Shown here in pieces: positions 24,471 through 35,500 of a stretch of DNA of 64,000 nt. Source of the stretch: Nymphaea colorata. Lineage: Eukaryota > Streptophyta > Magnoliopsida > Nymphaeales > Nymphaeaceae. The notes under the pieces are model-generated. The model had not been told where the DNA came from. It saw only the letters and a list, made by a program, of their open reading frames with translations, and did no database searches. A program made the translations under genes and the position numbers. The stretch's first letter is position 1; every line of letters starts with the position of its first letter. The stretch lies in assembly GCF_008831285.2 (NCBI RefSeq), contig NC_045145.1, forward strand, positions 620,001 through 684,000, written 5' to 3'.

Positions 24471-25679
24471 ATGGACTCAGAAAGCATTTTTTCATATGAC
24501 CACATCCTATTCGGGTCGTGTCAAGGTCGATCCGGACTTCGCATCATCCCAAGTGGAGTCTACCTACCTCAGTGGTATCTTTCATGGTACCCATCTTTTC
24601 GGTGTATGTTTCCAGACCACTTAGAGGATTGTGGTCTTGAAGAAGCAGTCAGTCTTGCCATACAACCTATAAATGGCAATCTAATCATGCAATTGCTGAG
24701 AGATGGAACCCAAGAACCAACACATTCTGTTTCCATGGGGTGAGATGACAATCACTTTAGATGAATTTTCAAACATTATGGGTTTGCCAGAGCCAAAAGG
24801 TGACCCAAGAGGACCAATTGAAGACCAGTTCCTTGTAAACCAAGGTCAAGTCAAAATCTATAAGTGATTCGAAAACTCACAGGGAAACGGAGCTGGCCTT
24901 TTCTAGAGAAAGATGGACATCAATATCTTCAACTACAAGAGCTTGGTGAAATATACTCCCAATTTGTCAACCCTGCACCACTATCTAGAAGTGTTGCAGA
25001 CAAGTACAAAAACTCCATGGTGACTTGTACCACGGGTCTTATCTTCTTCAATAACGAAAAACACATAATGGATTTCTGCATAGTTCGCCTCTTCAGAAAA
25101 TGGGGGCATGTCAAAGTCCGTCACATTTCCATAGCAATGGCAGCCTTGGCATTCCTTTACAGAGGGTTGACCAAATTTTCAAATGGAGATGCAGACTCGA
25201 TAGAAGGATGTGTCTTCGCACTGCAAGCTTGGTTCTACAAACATGTGGGGCCACAATCATGTCATTTTCAAAACACAGACGGTCAGTTATTCAGTATGGA
25301 GCACTACCGCAGAAAGATGGAGGAAGTTGATGACTCCACCATCATTTGGGACTTCTTTGATTGAGAGGTCATCAAGTCAAGATACACTTACAACCCAGTC
25401 AGAGGAAGTCTGGTATTGGGACCGTTTTTCATAATCAAATATCATCTAGAGCATTGCCTCAGGCAATTCTCACTGCGTCAAAGGAAGGCATATCCAATTG
25501 AGTCGGAAGGAGCCATCGTGGAGTGTGAACTAGACACTGAAGAGTGGTCCGGGATATACACCTATGCCCAGCAACGTTGGGAATCATTTGCTCACTTGTA
25601 CCTTGTCCTTGGTCCAGGAATGGGTCCCGAATATGTAAAATGGTGGGATGAAGTCTGCCCATCTATCCTTCTGTCCTAG
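24471..25679 (+). pseudogene. Tat element ORF1, plant mobile domain (PMD)-like protein, frameshifted
   Basis: An accessory reading frame between the primer site and gag. It starts MDSESIFSYDHILFG at 24471. Seen in order: PSGVYLPQWYLSWYPSF, a segment reading EMTITLDEFSNIMGLPEP that matches the 'ITLEDVAxLLGLP' motif opening the plant mobile domain (Pfam PF10536), then DFCIVRLFRKWGHVKV, ISIAMAALAFLYRGL and GCVFALQAWFYKHVGP, which fit the middle and the 'LLQLWFxEHL' motif of that domain, and finally WSGIYTYAQQRWESF. Frameshifts occur near 24741 and 24862 and a TGA replaces a likely Trp at 25362. About 400 codons when counted through the breaks. PMDs are known from host proteins such as MAIN/MAIL1 and from gypsy and Mutator transposons. 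In Tat/Ogre elements an ORF1 of unknown role occupies this position. The domain assignment is from motif memory, not a search. Confidence 0.65.
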
Positions 25680-25862
25680 ATTGTCATGTCTAGTTCATTG
25701 TCATTAAGCCAAAATTTGTCAAGTTTTGTCAAGTTATGTTAAACTTTGTCAAGTTTTGTCATTCTCATCTTTCTTTCAATATGCAATCAAAATTTGTCAT
25801 CTCTCATCAATTCACATCCTAACATTTTTAATTTTTCTTCTTGCAAGGTGAACATCCGCTTT

Positions 25863-27277
25863 ATGGTTGAAACCAGAAGCCAAAGTAGGAGAAGGAGTGA
25901 AATGGAGCTTGATCAACCTTTTATAGGAGATAGGGGAGAAGAATCCTCCTCAGAAACACCTCCCAAGCTAGAAATAAATGACCCGGAATTTGAGAAATAC
26001 AAAAGATTCTGGAAATACATGATCATGTTCAATGAAGAACAAGCCCAGGCAGAAAAAGCCAAAAAGAAAGGGAAGAAAACAAGAAAGTACCCATCAAGCA
26101 GTTCAGACTCTTCTGAAGACGCTACAACAGAATCTAGTAGTGAGGAGGAACCAAAAACTCCCAAGAAAAAGAAGAAGGGAGAATACTGGAAAACAAAAAT
26201 TCAGGAAGTTGAAAAGAAGTTAAATGCAGTACAACTTAAAGGCAAGAACAAGAAGAATTTCACTTGCGAAGATTTCTACGAAAGCTTCGAAAATGACAAG
26301 CACATAAAAAACTTGCCCAAGAAATTTATCAAATTTGATGGCCATGGAGACCCAAAGGCACATTTGGCCATGTTCTTTGTTGAATGCTACAAATTCTGCC
26401 ACAATCATAGGGCCCTCTTTCGATGTTTCCCAGAAGCCTAGAAGGAATTGCAGCACAATGGTATCGGGAACACATCAACCCAGTGGAATTGAAAAATTTT
26501 GACATGTTAATCAACCTTTTCATTGAAAGGTTCATTCAAAACGTTGAAACTGCACCAACGATCACCACATTATGCTATCTGAAACAGAGGCCAGGTGAAA
26601 AGGTGAGAGATTTTATTCAAAGGTGGAGGTCTTCTTGCAACAAGATGAGGGACCCAATCTCTCAATCCCATGCACTGAGATTGATCATAAACAATTTGAC
26701 ACAACCATTAAGGAGCCTCATTTCCAATGCTTCAATCAAGTCTTTCATCGATCTCACTGAGAGGGCAGAATGCATTGAATAGGAATTGAGAATGGAGCTT
26801 TTGATGTTGTCATCCCGGTGAAAGTAAGGGAAGATACCAAGAAGAATAGCAGAAGTCAGAATGTTCCAGCCAACATCGTGGCCAACGCTACAGCCTTCAA
26901 GAAAGAAAAGTTCGAATATCCCAAGAATAAAGGGGTAATGGACAGAGCTAGTGGCAGTAGTAGTGGCACCAAAAACAAACATCCTGGTTGGGGGTACGAT
27001 AGAAAATTCACCCCATTACAACAGAGTTATGAAGAGATCATGCATATGCTAATCGAAAGAGGTACTCTGTTTCTCCCAAAAGTCTCCAACCCCCACCAAT
27101 GATGGGGAAAAACAAAAAGCAATTCTGCAAATTTTATCGTGCTCCAGGACATGATACAGAAGATTGCCTTGTACTTAAAAATATTGTGCAGGATGCAGTT
27201 GACAAAGAAATAATCAAAGAGGTCAGTGAACAGCCGGACATTCTCAAGAATCCTTTTCCTAAACATGGCAAAGAATA
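25863..27277 (+). pseudogene. Tat element Gag with zinc knuckle, broken
   Basis: Capsid and nucleocapsid protein of the element. Start chosen at MVETRSQSRRR (25863), a usual Tat Gag opening. It has an acidic/basic N-terminal region with poly-Lys (about 26060-26190), then FIKFDGHGDPKAHLAMFF, the Gag core motif, LEGIAAQWYREH, FIERFIQNVE and LKQRPGEKVRDFIQRW. A frameshift lies near 26430 and a stop at 26780 (after AECIE). After another shift, the frame runs through PLQQSYEEIMHMLIERG and FCKFYRAPGHDTEDCLVLKN, a CCHC-like knuckle lacking one Cys position usual in other retroelements but typical of this lineage (CxxHxxxGHxTxxC; here the first His is Tyr). Confidence 0.85.
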
Positions 27278-27589
27278 ATTTCGATGGTCAGCTTCTCAAC
27301 AAATGATCCAATGATGGTGACAAACAAAAGGGATACCGCATTTCTGGATTTCTTTTGATTGCTTTTCAAACATGATAAAGAATCCATCAATGCACAAACT
27401 GGACCAGTTGAGCAAGACAGTCTGATAGAAATCGATCAAAAATTGCAAGTATGAGATCCTGAACCCTTGGGATCCATTTTCAATGAATTGGACCCTTACC
27501 TGAAGTCAAGAAGGGAGGGTTTAGCCCTAACAGGGGGGATGAATGGGCTCTTGAACTATGTGAAAATAGTTCGATCATATTCTCTGTTA

Positions 27590-28425
27590 AAGATCTACCA
27601 ACTGGAGGTGCATCGCACAATGATGCCTTGCACATAGTGGTAGAGACAAGGGGCACCAGAGTCTCCACGTTTTAATTGATGGTGGAGCAAGCCTGAACAT
27701 CTGTCCAAAACAAACAGCTTGTGAGTTGGGCATAAGACAGGCTGACTATACTCCATCCACAATTTTCATCCATGGATATGACAGGACAGGACAACCATGC
27801 TTAGGATGTATATGTCTAGATTTGAATATTTCTGAAACGTATCATCGGGTTTTGTTTCATGTGGTGGATATAGAACCCTCCTTCAACTTGTTGCTTGGAA
27901 GCCATGGATCCATGCTACCAATGCAGTTCCCTCCACTCTACATCAGTGTGTCAAATGGACTCACAACGAGAATTCTATAACCATCTATGCGGAGGATAGG
28001 CAAAATCGTCTTGCACACCCAATGATTCTGGTGCCAACATATGCAATTGAGGTACCAAGTATTCGAGTCTGCAAAGAAGAAGAGATATCTCAAAGTCTTA
28101 GCAGATTGGCCATTCGAAAACCAAAAAAACAAATGTGGGTAAAAAAAGGTACAAAACCTGAAGCAAGTTACAAAAATCATCCTTTATTCAAGAAATTTGT
28201 CAGAATGAGAAAGGATTGGATTTGCTCATACGCCATGGCTACCGACCATTTACTGGCCTTGGCAAATACGAAAATGGAATTTTGGAGCTAATTACCTTGA
28301 TAGGACAACAAGGCACTCAAGCCTTGAGGTGCCAAAGCTATGAAAAAGTGGATGTTGAGGAAGAATTCAAGCCAGTACCTTTCGTCAAGAGCAATACCAT
28401 AGGCGGATGTTCACCATCAATTTGA
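27590..28425 (+). pseudogene. Tat element protease with G-patch-like tail, broken
   Basis: The protease active site reads LIDGGASLNICPKQTA, where a catalytic D(S/T)G is usual and DGG is found. It is followed by STIFIHGYDRTG and FNLLLGSHGSMLP, the standard end of the fold. A frameshift precedes the active site and stops follow at 27978. Further on, frames read LAHPMILVPTYAIEVPS and, near 28215-28330, HGYRPFTGLGKYENGI, matching the 'MGYxPGxGLGxxxQGI' G-patch-like stretch found at this point in many Tat elements. The open frame ends at GGCSPSI and TGA at 28425, where the intron-like region starts. Confidence 0.75.
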
Positions 28426-28582
28426 ATCAACAAATCCGCCATCATTTTGTCATTTTATCGTCATTGTACTCCAATATACCAAATGTCTTCATTTTGTAAT
28501 ACCTTCAAAAATACAATGACAAATGCAAATTACTTCCATATACAATGTCTCAAATTTCATCTAACTTATTTACAATCTTTAG
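28426..28582 (+). other. Intron-like segment between protease and RT
   Basis: After the protease frame closes, the plus strand turns T-rich with stops in all frames and ends in CATCTAACTTATTTACAATCTTTAG (in two parts: a CTAAC branch-site consensus at 28561 and acceptor AG at 28581-28582, 17-21 bases apart). The RT-side frame MISEDQTSR opens immediately after. Ogre elements are known to carry a spliced intron at this position. The donor is not certain; TTGTAATA at 28495 or sites near 28373 are possible. Confidence 0.55.
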
Positions 28583-28947
28583 GATGATATCTGAGGATCA
28601 AACATCAAGAGCCTTTAAGGAGATAAATCCAGAACTCACTGAGGCAGAATGTCCTGGGTTCATCCAAATGAAAAAGCAAGATCAACTGTCACCTTTGATT
28701 AATGATCCGATTGAGGAAATTAATACCTTCAAAAATACAATGACAAATGCAAATTACTTCCATATACAAAGTCTCAAATTTCATCTAACTTCTTTACAAT
28801 CTTTAGGATGATATCTGAGGATCAAACATCAAGAGCGTTTAAGGAGAAAAATCCAGAACTCATTGAGGCAGAATGTCCAGAGTTCATCCAAATGAGAAAG
28901 CAAGATCAACCGTCACTTTTGATTAATGATCCGATTGAGGAAATTAA
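28500..28947 (+). repeat. Tandem duplication of 224 bp across the putative splice acceptor
   Basis: Unit 1 28500-28723 and unit 2 28724-28947 are near identical, both starting TACCTTCAAAAATACAATGAC and ending GATTGAGGAAATTAA. Each carries its own CTAAC (28561, 28785), acceptor AG (28581, 28805) and the start of the RT-side exon. The unit length is not a multiple of three, so reading through unit 1 into unit 2 shifts frame unless the second acceptor is used. Confidence 0.9.
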
Positions 28948-29425
28948 TATTGGCATGGAAGAGAGTCCAAAGATTTTGCAAATTGGAACAAGTCTCTCAG
29001 CAGAAGAAGGGAAAGAGCTGATAGACTTCCTCAAAAAACATCAAGAAGCCTTTGCATGGACTTATGAGGACATGCCAGGACTTGATACAAAATTAGTCGA
29101 GCATCGACTACCATTGAAACAGAATGCAAGCCAATCAAACAAAAGTTGATGAAACTAGACCCTCGTGTTGAGGGGCAAGTTAAGGAAGACCTAGAAGACC
29201 TACTAAAGGCAGGGTTCATCCGAACAATCGACTATCCTGAATTGTTAGCAAACATTGTGGTAGTCCCAAAGAAAAATGGCAAAATTCGGCTCTGCATCGA
29301 TTTCAGAGATTTGAATAAGGCTACACCAAAGGATGATTACCCACTCCCAAACATTGTTGGTAGACAGTACCGCAGGTCACGCTATGTTCTCCTTTATGGA
29401 TGGATATTCTGGCTATAACCAAATT
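28808..29425 (+). pseudogene. Tat element RT, N-terminal part only
   Basis: Reads MISEDQTSRAF, a spacer, then HQEAFAWTYEDMPGLDTKLV EHRLPL in two pieces, a frameshift near 29140, and PRVEGQVKEDLEDLLKAGFI, ANIVVVPKKNGKIRLCIDFR, DLNKATPKDDYPLPNI and, after a shift, FMDGYSGYNQIKLA. These are the RT fingers and first palm motifs. The reading then breaks off: the rest of the palm with the YVDD catalytic box and the thumb (roughly 200-250 codons in relatives) is missing. Confidence 0.85.
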
Positions 29426-29780
29426 AAGCTGGCTACTCAAAAATTAAGCCATTATTTATTTATTTATTGACTACTCGCACATGGAAAAAGCTTGCTTAGC
29501 CTTGGTGTGGATGTGTCAAAAATTAAGGCATTATTTATTGGCTTGCAAAGTTAAAATTTTATCCAAACTTAATCCACTCAAATATATCCTCGAACAGCCA
29601 TTTCTGAATGGAAGGATAGCAAAGTGGCAGGTTTTTCTGATGCAATATGATTTGGAATATGTGTCACAAAATTAATCAAGGGGCAAGCCATTGCAGACCA
29701 ATTGGTAGATTTTCCTCTATATGAAGAAATTAGAACAAATGATGATTTTTCATATGAGCAAATCCTGACGACTGAACCAG
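29426..29780 (+). pseudogene. Tat element first RNase H, C-terminal half, after deletion junction
   Basis: After the junction the frame resumes at SHMEKACLALVWMCQKLRHY and continues with LNPLKYILEQPFLNGRIAKW and FLMQYDLEYV, the second half of the gypsy RNase H. The first half of the domain is gone with the RT core. The junction itself contains a 24-bp stretch (29437-29460) nearly identical to 29516-29539. Confidence 0.8.
29437..29539 (+). repeat. Short direct repeat at the RT deletion junction
   Basis: TCAAAAATTAAGCCATTATT at 29437 (24 bp in all) recurs at 29516 with a single mismatch. At 29516 it is the native sequence coding QKLRHYL of RNase H; at 29437 it is out of context and followed by extra TTTATTTATT. 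This fits filler DNA copied from nearby during break repair. Confidence 0.7.
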
Positions 29781-29794
29781 AGCCGATTTAGGAG

Positions 29795-30601
29795 ATGTAC
29801 TTTGATGGATCTAAGAGCACAGTTGGGGCAGGCATTGGGATACTTTTCATTACACCAGAAAGGGAAATGATTCCTTACTCTCTCAAATTGAATTTTTCTT
29901 GCACGCATAATATGGCAGAGTACGAGGCCCTAATCCAAGGACTCAAAATGTTGCTCAAATTTAAAGTGCAGAGAGTTCGCATTTTTGGAGATTCTCTCTT
30001 AGCTGTCAGTCAGGTCAATGGAGATTGGCAAGTCAAAGATCAGAAATTGATCCCATATCAAGAGTTAGCAGCTTCCCTCTTAAAACAGTTCGAGGAATGT
30101 CAACTCTTATATGTCAAAAGAGAATTTAACCCAATAGCAGACGGTTTAGCCAGTTTAGGCTCTACCATTGCCTTCAAACCTGGAGAATCTATTAGATCTT
30201 TTGAAGTTGGAAGACTCGAACAACCATCTTTTGTCATACCAGAACAGGTGTTGCAAGCAAAAAGTAGAGAAACACCATGGTATCAGAACATCAAGGATTT
30301 TCTCCAAACTGGAACACTTCCACCAGAAATGTCTCGAAAAGAGCAAAGAGTTTTGAGACACATGTCTTCAAGATATTTCATTTTAGCCGACATCCTATAC
30401 AGAAGAGGATTCAACACAGAATATGCTAGATGTCTCGATGCAAATGAGATACTAGAAGTCATTCAAGAAGCCCATGAAGGAATTAGTGGGGGACATGTAG
30501 GGTATCAGACCCTCGTCAAGCAGATTGTCAGAGCAGGGTACTATTGGCCCACAATGCAAAGAGACTGTCACCAATTTGTCAAGAAATGCATCAAATGTTA
30601 G
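29795..30601 (+). pseudogene. Tat element archaeal-type RNase H and integrase zinc finger
   Basis: An open frame of 268 codons. The second RNase H reads MYFDGSKSTVGAGIGILF, NMAEYEALIQGLK, VRIFGDSLLAVSQVNG and NPIADGLASLGS; the four catalytic acids (D, E, D, D) are all present. A linker follows, then the integrase HHCC finger: EAHEGISGGHVG, GYYWPTMQRDC and VKKCIKC, ended by a TAG where the domain should run on (30600). A second RNase H besides the usual gypsy one is the hallmark of the Tat branch. Confidence 0.88.
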
Positions 30602-31524
30602 TTGCATGCACCATCAATTCATGCTCCAGCAGCGTACCTTCATTCAGTCAGCTCACCATGGCCATTCTCCATGTGGGCCTTCGACGTGGTCGGACCAATC
30701 AATCCACCTGCCTCAAATGGACACAGGTATTTTCTTGCAGCTACAGATTATTTCACCAAATGGGTGGAAGCGATCACTTTAAAAATAGTCGAAGGACAAC
30801 ACGTAGTGTCCTTCATTCACAAAAATCTTTTGTGTAGATTTGGCATCCCGCATGATATCGTTTCTGATAATGGTACTCATTTCAAAAATGAGAAAATGCG
30901 CAATCTCTGTCACAAACACAAAATACAACATCACTTTTCTGCCCATATTACCCTCAAGGTAATGGTCAGGCAGAAGCAACCAACAAGATTTTGATTCGTG
31001 TCATAGAAAGGACTGTTGAAACAGGCCGAGATTGACACGAGAAAATACACAATGCACTTTGGGCGTATCGAACCACAATTCAGACACCCACCAATGCTAC
31101 ACCAGTAGAATTAGTATATGGAACGAAAATTGTCCTTCCATTACATGTCCAAAAACCAGCAATGAAATTTGCTGCTCTCATTGAACTCCCAATTAGCAAA
31201 TATCAAAAAAAGAGACTTGCTCAATTAGACCTCTTAGACGAGAAAAGACTACAAGCGACAGAGCATCCCGAAGTCTATCGTAAGAGAGTCGCTTGACATT
31301 ATGCCAAATCAGTCATTGAAAGAAAATTTTAGGTAAATGATCTTGTTTTAAGATCCATAGTTCCACTCAGGAGTAGACCCAAAGGAAAATGGGCGCCGAA
31401 CTGGGAAGGACCATATGTTGTCAAAGAGGTTCTACCTCACAATTCTTATCGGCTGATTGATGCCGATGGGGTTGAAATCCCCGATCCAATTAATGCTTTG
31501 CATCTCAAAAAATTCTATACTTGA
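30602..31524 (+). pseudogene. Tat element integrase core and C-terminal domain, broken
   Basis: Reads PWPFSMWAFDVVGPINPP, YFLAATDYFTKWVEAI, RFGIPHDIVSDNGTHF, then after a frameshift near 30955 NGQAEATNKILIRVIERTVE, HNALWAYRTTIQTPTNATP and, in the C-terminal part, VNDLVLRSIVP, KWAPNWEGPYVVKEVL and SYRLIDADG. The D, D, E triad is present. Stops lie near 31036, 31297 and 31330. The end is at ALHLKKFYT and TGA near 31522. Confidence 0.85.
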
Positions 31525-32562
31525 ATTTGCAATTCAAAAAATTTCAAAATAGTTGTGCTTTGATAAGCACATTTGTAACAATTTTCGAACCAACTAAGGG
31601 GTATGGTATTTTTTAGAGAAAAGTTTCAAAAATGCATCAAAATTTTCAAACTCAGCCCATGTCTTGAGGACAATTGCAAGGGCATCGGCTTGAAATATGC
31701 AAGAAATTTCACAGACATTGAGGGACTGATGTATAGCAATTAATGTTGGTCCCGACAATCGGCATTTGTAAAGGTCTAGCATGAGATGCCATAAGAAAAA
31801 GCCTTGTCACCTAAAAGACCTTGGCAAGATGCTAGAAAAACTATCAAGCGAAATGAATTGAGCAATGAGCTCGGGTGAGTGTAGTTGTTCCTCTGGATCA
31901 AAGCTCAGCAGGCGCGGGTGGGCATATGACATATGCTTACGCCGTGAAGCTAAAAACCAATTCATGAACATTTTGCTTATATTAAGTCTCCTAAAGGCTT
32001 CTGAATTCGAGCAAGTAAGCCCGAGGAGTGTTTTACATTTGGTACCCTGAGGCCAACTGGTCTAGGAGTTACCGGCCGAAAACTCGGTACAAGGGTTCAG
32101 AAGAAAGCCCGATAGACTTCATATTGCACAAAGCAAACTACATAAAACCATCAAAGCGGTGGAACTCCGTAGTAGCTTTTGGGGTGGTGAGGAATTTCTC
32201 CCAAGAGTGAAGGGTGGCTCAAAAAGAAAATCAAAATTCAAAAGCAGAAGCGAGTATGTGAAAAACTAAGTGAAAGGAGAGAAAAAGCACTTGCCAATAG
32301 TCTAGAAGGCATCAAGAGCTAAGTTCTCCAAGCATCAAATGCAAAAACTTACACAATTGCAAAATTTTTCAACCAACATTAATTCCTCTACAGAGTCTCT
32401 AGTGAGATAGAGGAAAATCTTCTTATTTCAGGTCTATCCCTAGCATTTCCCCTCAAGCGAGGATGGTTAACATCATTTGAAAAATGGATTTTTCAAACAA
32501 TTTGCAAAAATTTGGTGCATAAATCTTTGCTATTAAGCAAATTCTTCAACTTGCTTAACAGT
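31525..32562 (+). other. 3' untranslated region of Tat element
   Basis: About 1 kb between integrase and polypurine tract without a supported gene. Short open frames at 31865-32050 and 32028-32210 resemble nothing. A long non-coding tail here is common in Tat elements. Confidence 0.6.
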
Positions 32563-32575
32563 AAAGAGGGGCATC
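32563..32575 (+). other. Polypurine tract of Tat element
   Basis: AAAGAGGGGCATC directly precedes the TG of the 3' LTR, as expected for the plus-strand primer. Confidence 0.85.
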
Positions 32576-35500
32576 TGTTAACACCCCAAATTTTTTTCAC
32601 ATCAAAATTGAAGCAATGTAAAATTTCACAAAAGAATTGTGAAAATTGCAATTTCAAAGCCAATTTTGAACCTAAGCACAATTTGGATTCGAATAATGAA
32701 TTTAACCCGGGACACGAATCCCCATGCCGGATTACGAGTTCAAATCCAATTGCCAAATTCAAATTTTGACTTAGATCCAAAAATTGGATCTAATTCGGTA
32801 TAGAATGCTATGTGGGACCCACGTGTGGGCCCCACCTAGCCCGTGTGGTCAAGAGCCCCCAGGGGCCATGGCCCCCCTCCATTTAAAACAAAAAAAATAA
32901 ATAAATAAATATTTTCTCTCCAATTAAATGAAGAAAAGTCATTTTCAAGGAGAAATGAATGAGAAACCTAGGAAAAGAGAGACATTTATGTCTCTCTCTC
33001 TTCTTAAGGAAGCAATTATTAGACTGGTCAAACTCACCTAACCTACTTAATCCAAGTAGGTTTGACCCGGGTGCACCCAAATGTGGTGCCAATTCCAGCT
33101 AGGTTCGGTCAGCACGGACTCAACACAGTCAAAACGTAAGTCTGTCTCATGATCCAATTAATGAACGAAAATAGACTTTGACCAAACCAAACCCACTTTG
33201 ACTAAACTCAGTCAAAGTACAATTTAGCTCAATTAAGAGCTTTCTTGACCCAAATTTAACAAATTACCTTAAACAAAATCAAACTACTCGCAAATGAGCT
33301 TTGACTTTGGTCAATTGGTTGAAATTAATCAATTTGGATAATTTTGCCCCTCTGCGGTCAAATTGAGATTAAAAAGCCTAAATTGGTTTATGAAAGGCAA
33401 ATAAACATTTGAATTTGTCAAATGCATGAATCAAATACCAAATTTAAGTTGAATTTCTCAAGTGAAAGTTTGATTCAGTTGAAATCCATTTTCAATCAAG
33501 TTTTAGACGAAAATACCCTTTTCGAACCAAATTTGATAAAATTTTTAAATTTTATTAAAATTTAAATTGAATTATCATAATTCAATGGCATTTGGAGCTT
33601 AGTAACTAGGTTTTAACCTTACAAGCTCGATTTCAAACAAAAAATAAACAAAAAGTACAAAATAAGGGCAAATCCCTGTGCAATGTCATTTTCATCCGAA
33701 ATTTTGGTCAAGATGGTCACCTAGGTCTGAACCTATGTTGACCAAACCTAGCCCAGCCCACCTATCTCGTGGAAATGGGCTGAGAAATGGTCAATTAGAG
33801 CCTTTAAAGCCTATTTAACTCATTTTACAAGTCCCCAAGGTCTTAAGCAAGTTCCCAAGGTCGGTTAAGAAGGTGGTTGAACCCACCTCCTCCTCTATAT
33901 AAACCTCCCTTTGGCCACCAAGGAGGAGGACGAATTTTTGGAGTATTCCATCAAGTGTTGCAGCCAAGGAGCTTGGAGAGAGAAGCCAAGGAGGAGCAAG
34001 AAGATTCGTCCAAGCATTCTTCTCCCCTTTCTCTCATTTTCTTCTTCATTCTTTCTATCGAGTTTGCTAAGTTAGGGTGCTTAAGTATACCCTTACTTAG
34101 GATTTTCATGGATAGAAGCTCTCTCATTCTCCATTCCAAATTTCAGCAAGCAAGCTTTTTCTTATTCTAGCTTTGCTAAGCTGGAATCCATAGTTGGATT
34201 CTTGCTTAAGATTGCTCGAGTCAGAAAACAAGTGAAGACGAAGGACAAGCATCAAGACCGACCGCAAGGTAGGTGATTTTAAATCACTTCTCTTCTACTT
34301 TAGCTTATTGTTGATTTATTTTAATTCCAGCAATTCGTGGGAGGGTTTATTTTCATTTGCTTACAGCTGGAAATGATGTCCAGCTAAGGGAAACATACGC
34401 TTCAATGTACATGTTAATGCATAATGCATGCATATGTCGGTTTTTCTTAAATATGAACCCACGTATCAAATTTTGAAATGGGCCCCAAGGCTACGTCCCT
34501 TTCAAAGGAACCAACTTAATACCATTTTGAACTCCCTACCATGAGAGAATCCCACGGTGAGAGAGTGATTTTGCTGCATCACGTATGATGAAAATGCCTA
34601 TAAGGGATGGATACGTTTTCATTAATGTGATCCACCCTTGCATGGCGAAATGATGGACGAATAAGCTTGAGCATTGTTTTATTTTCTTTCTTATTCACAG
34701 TCATTTTGATTCATGTCTTTCAATTTAATTAATCAAGGGTAGTAAGAAGATTTGAAACAAGTTTTCAATCTTCCTACATAAAAGAACCCAGCCATGAATC
34801 ATCATGATTCATGAGTCATGCGGTCCCTTGATAAAATTTCATTTTGAAGAGTAAGGTATGTATATATATGTATACGTTGTTATATATATACATACATGTG
34901 TCCAATCTCTTGTTGAAAATCATTTTTTTCTCTTAAAATCAGGTTGGAATACATTTCCAAACTGGTTTTTAAGAAGGATGATCGTTTTAATTGATTTTCA
35001 TAGTGCAAGGCTATGAAATCATTTCCATTTCATTTTTACTTAATTTCAGCAAACCGATACATAAGATGTATGTATGTTGTTGAAATCAGACCATGTTTCA
35101 TAGGAATTGGTTTAAGAATATCAAAATTTACATATTTGAAAAGCCAATTATCCTAGAATCATCCAAAAGAGTTGACGATCTCATTACTATCAAATCTGGA
35201 ATTTGAATCTGTTTGAAAGACTTGTCATTTCCATCTAAGAAACAAGATATTTATTGGAATTAATGTCCACAATTTTCAGCTATTTAAATCAACACAAGGT
35301 CTGATTTTTAGCTATTTTGAAACGAAACTGGATGTCATCCACGTCTCCCATCCATTTCAAAGATTGAACTTGGCATCATTTATATATTTTCATCATTTTG
35401 ATAATTTTATGTCAAGCCTCAAGCTTATGGACTACATCTCTAATTCATGTGCTTAATCATACAATGAGCACATATAAGAAAGTCCTACATTTTAATCAAT

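Noticed and set aside
28500-28947. CRISPR-like or satellite array
   Set aside because: Only two direct units without spacers, inside a plant retrotransposon.
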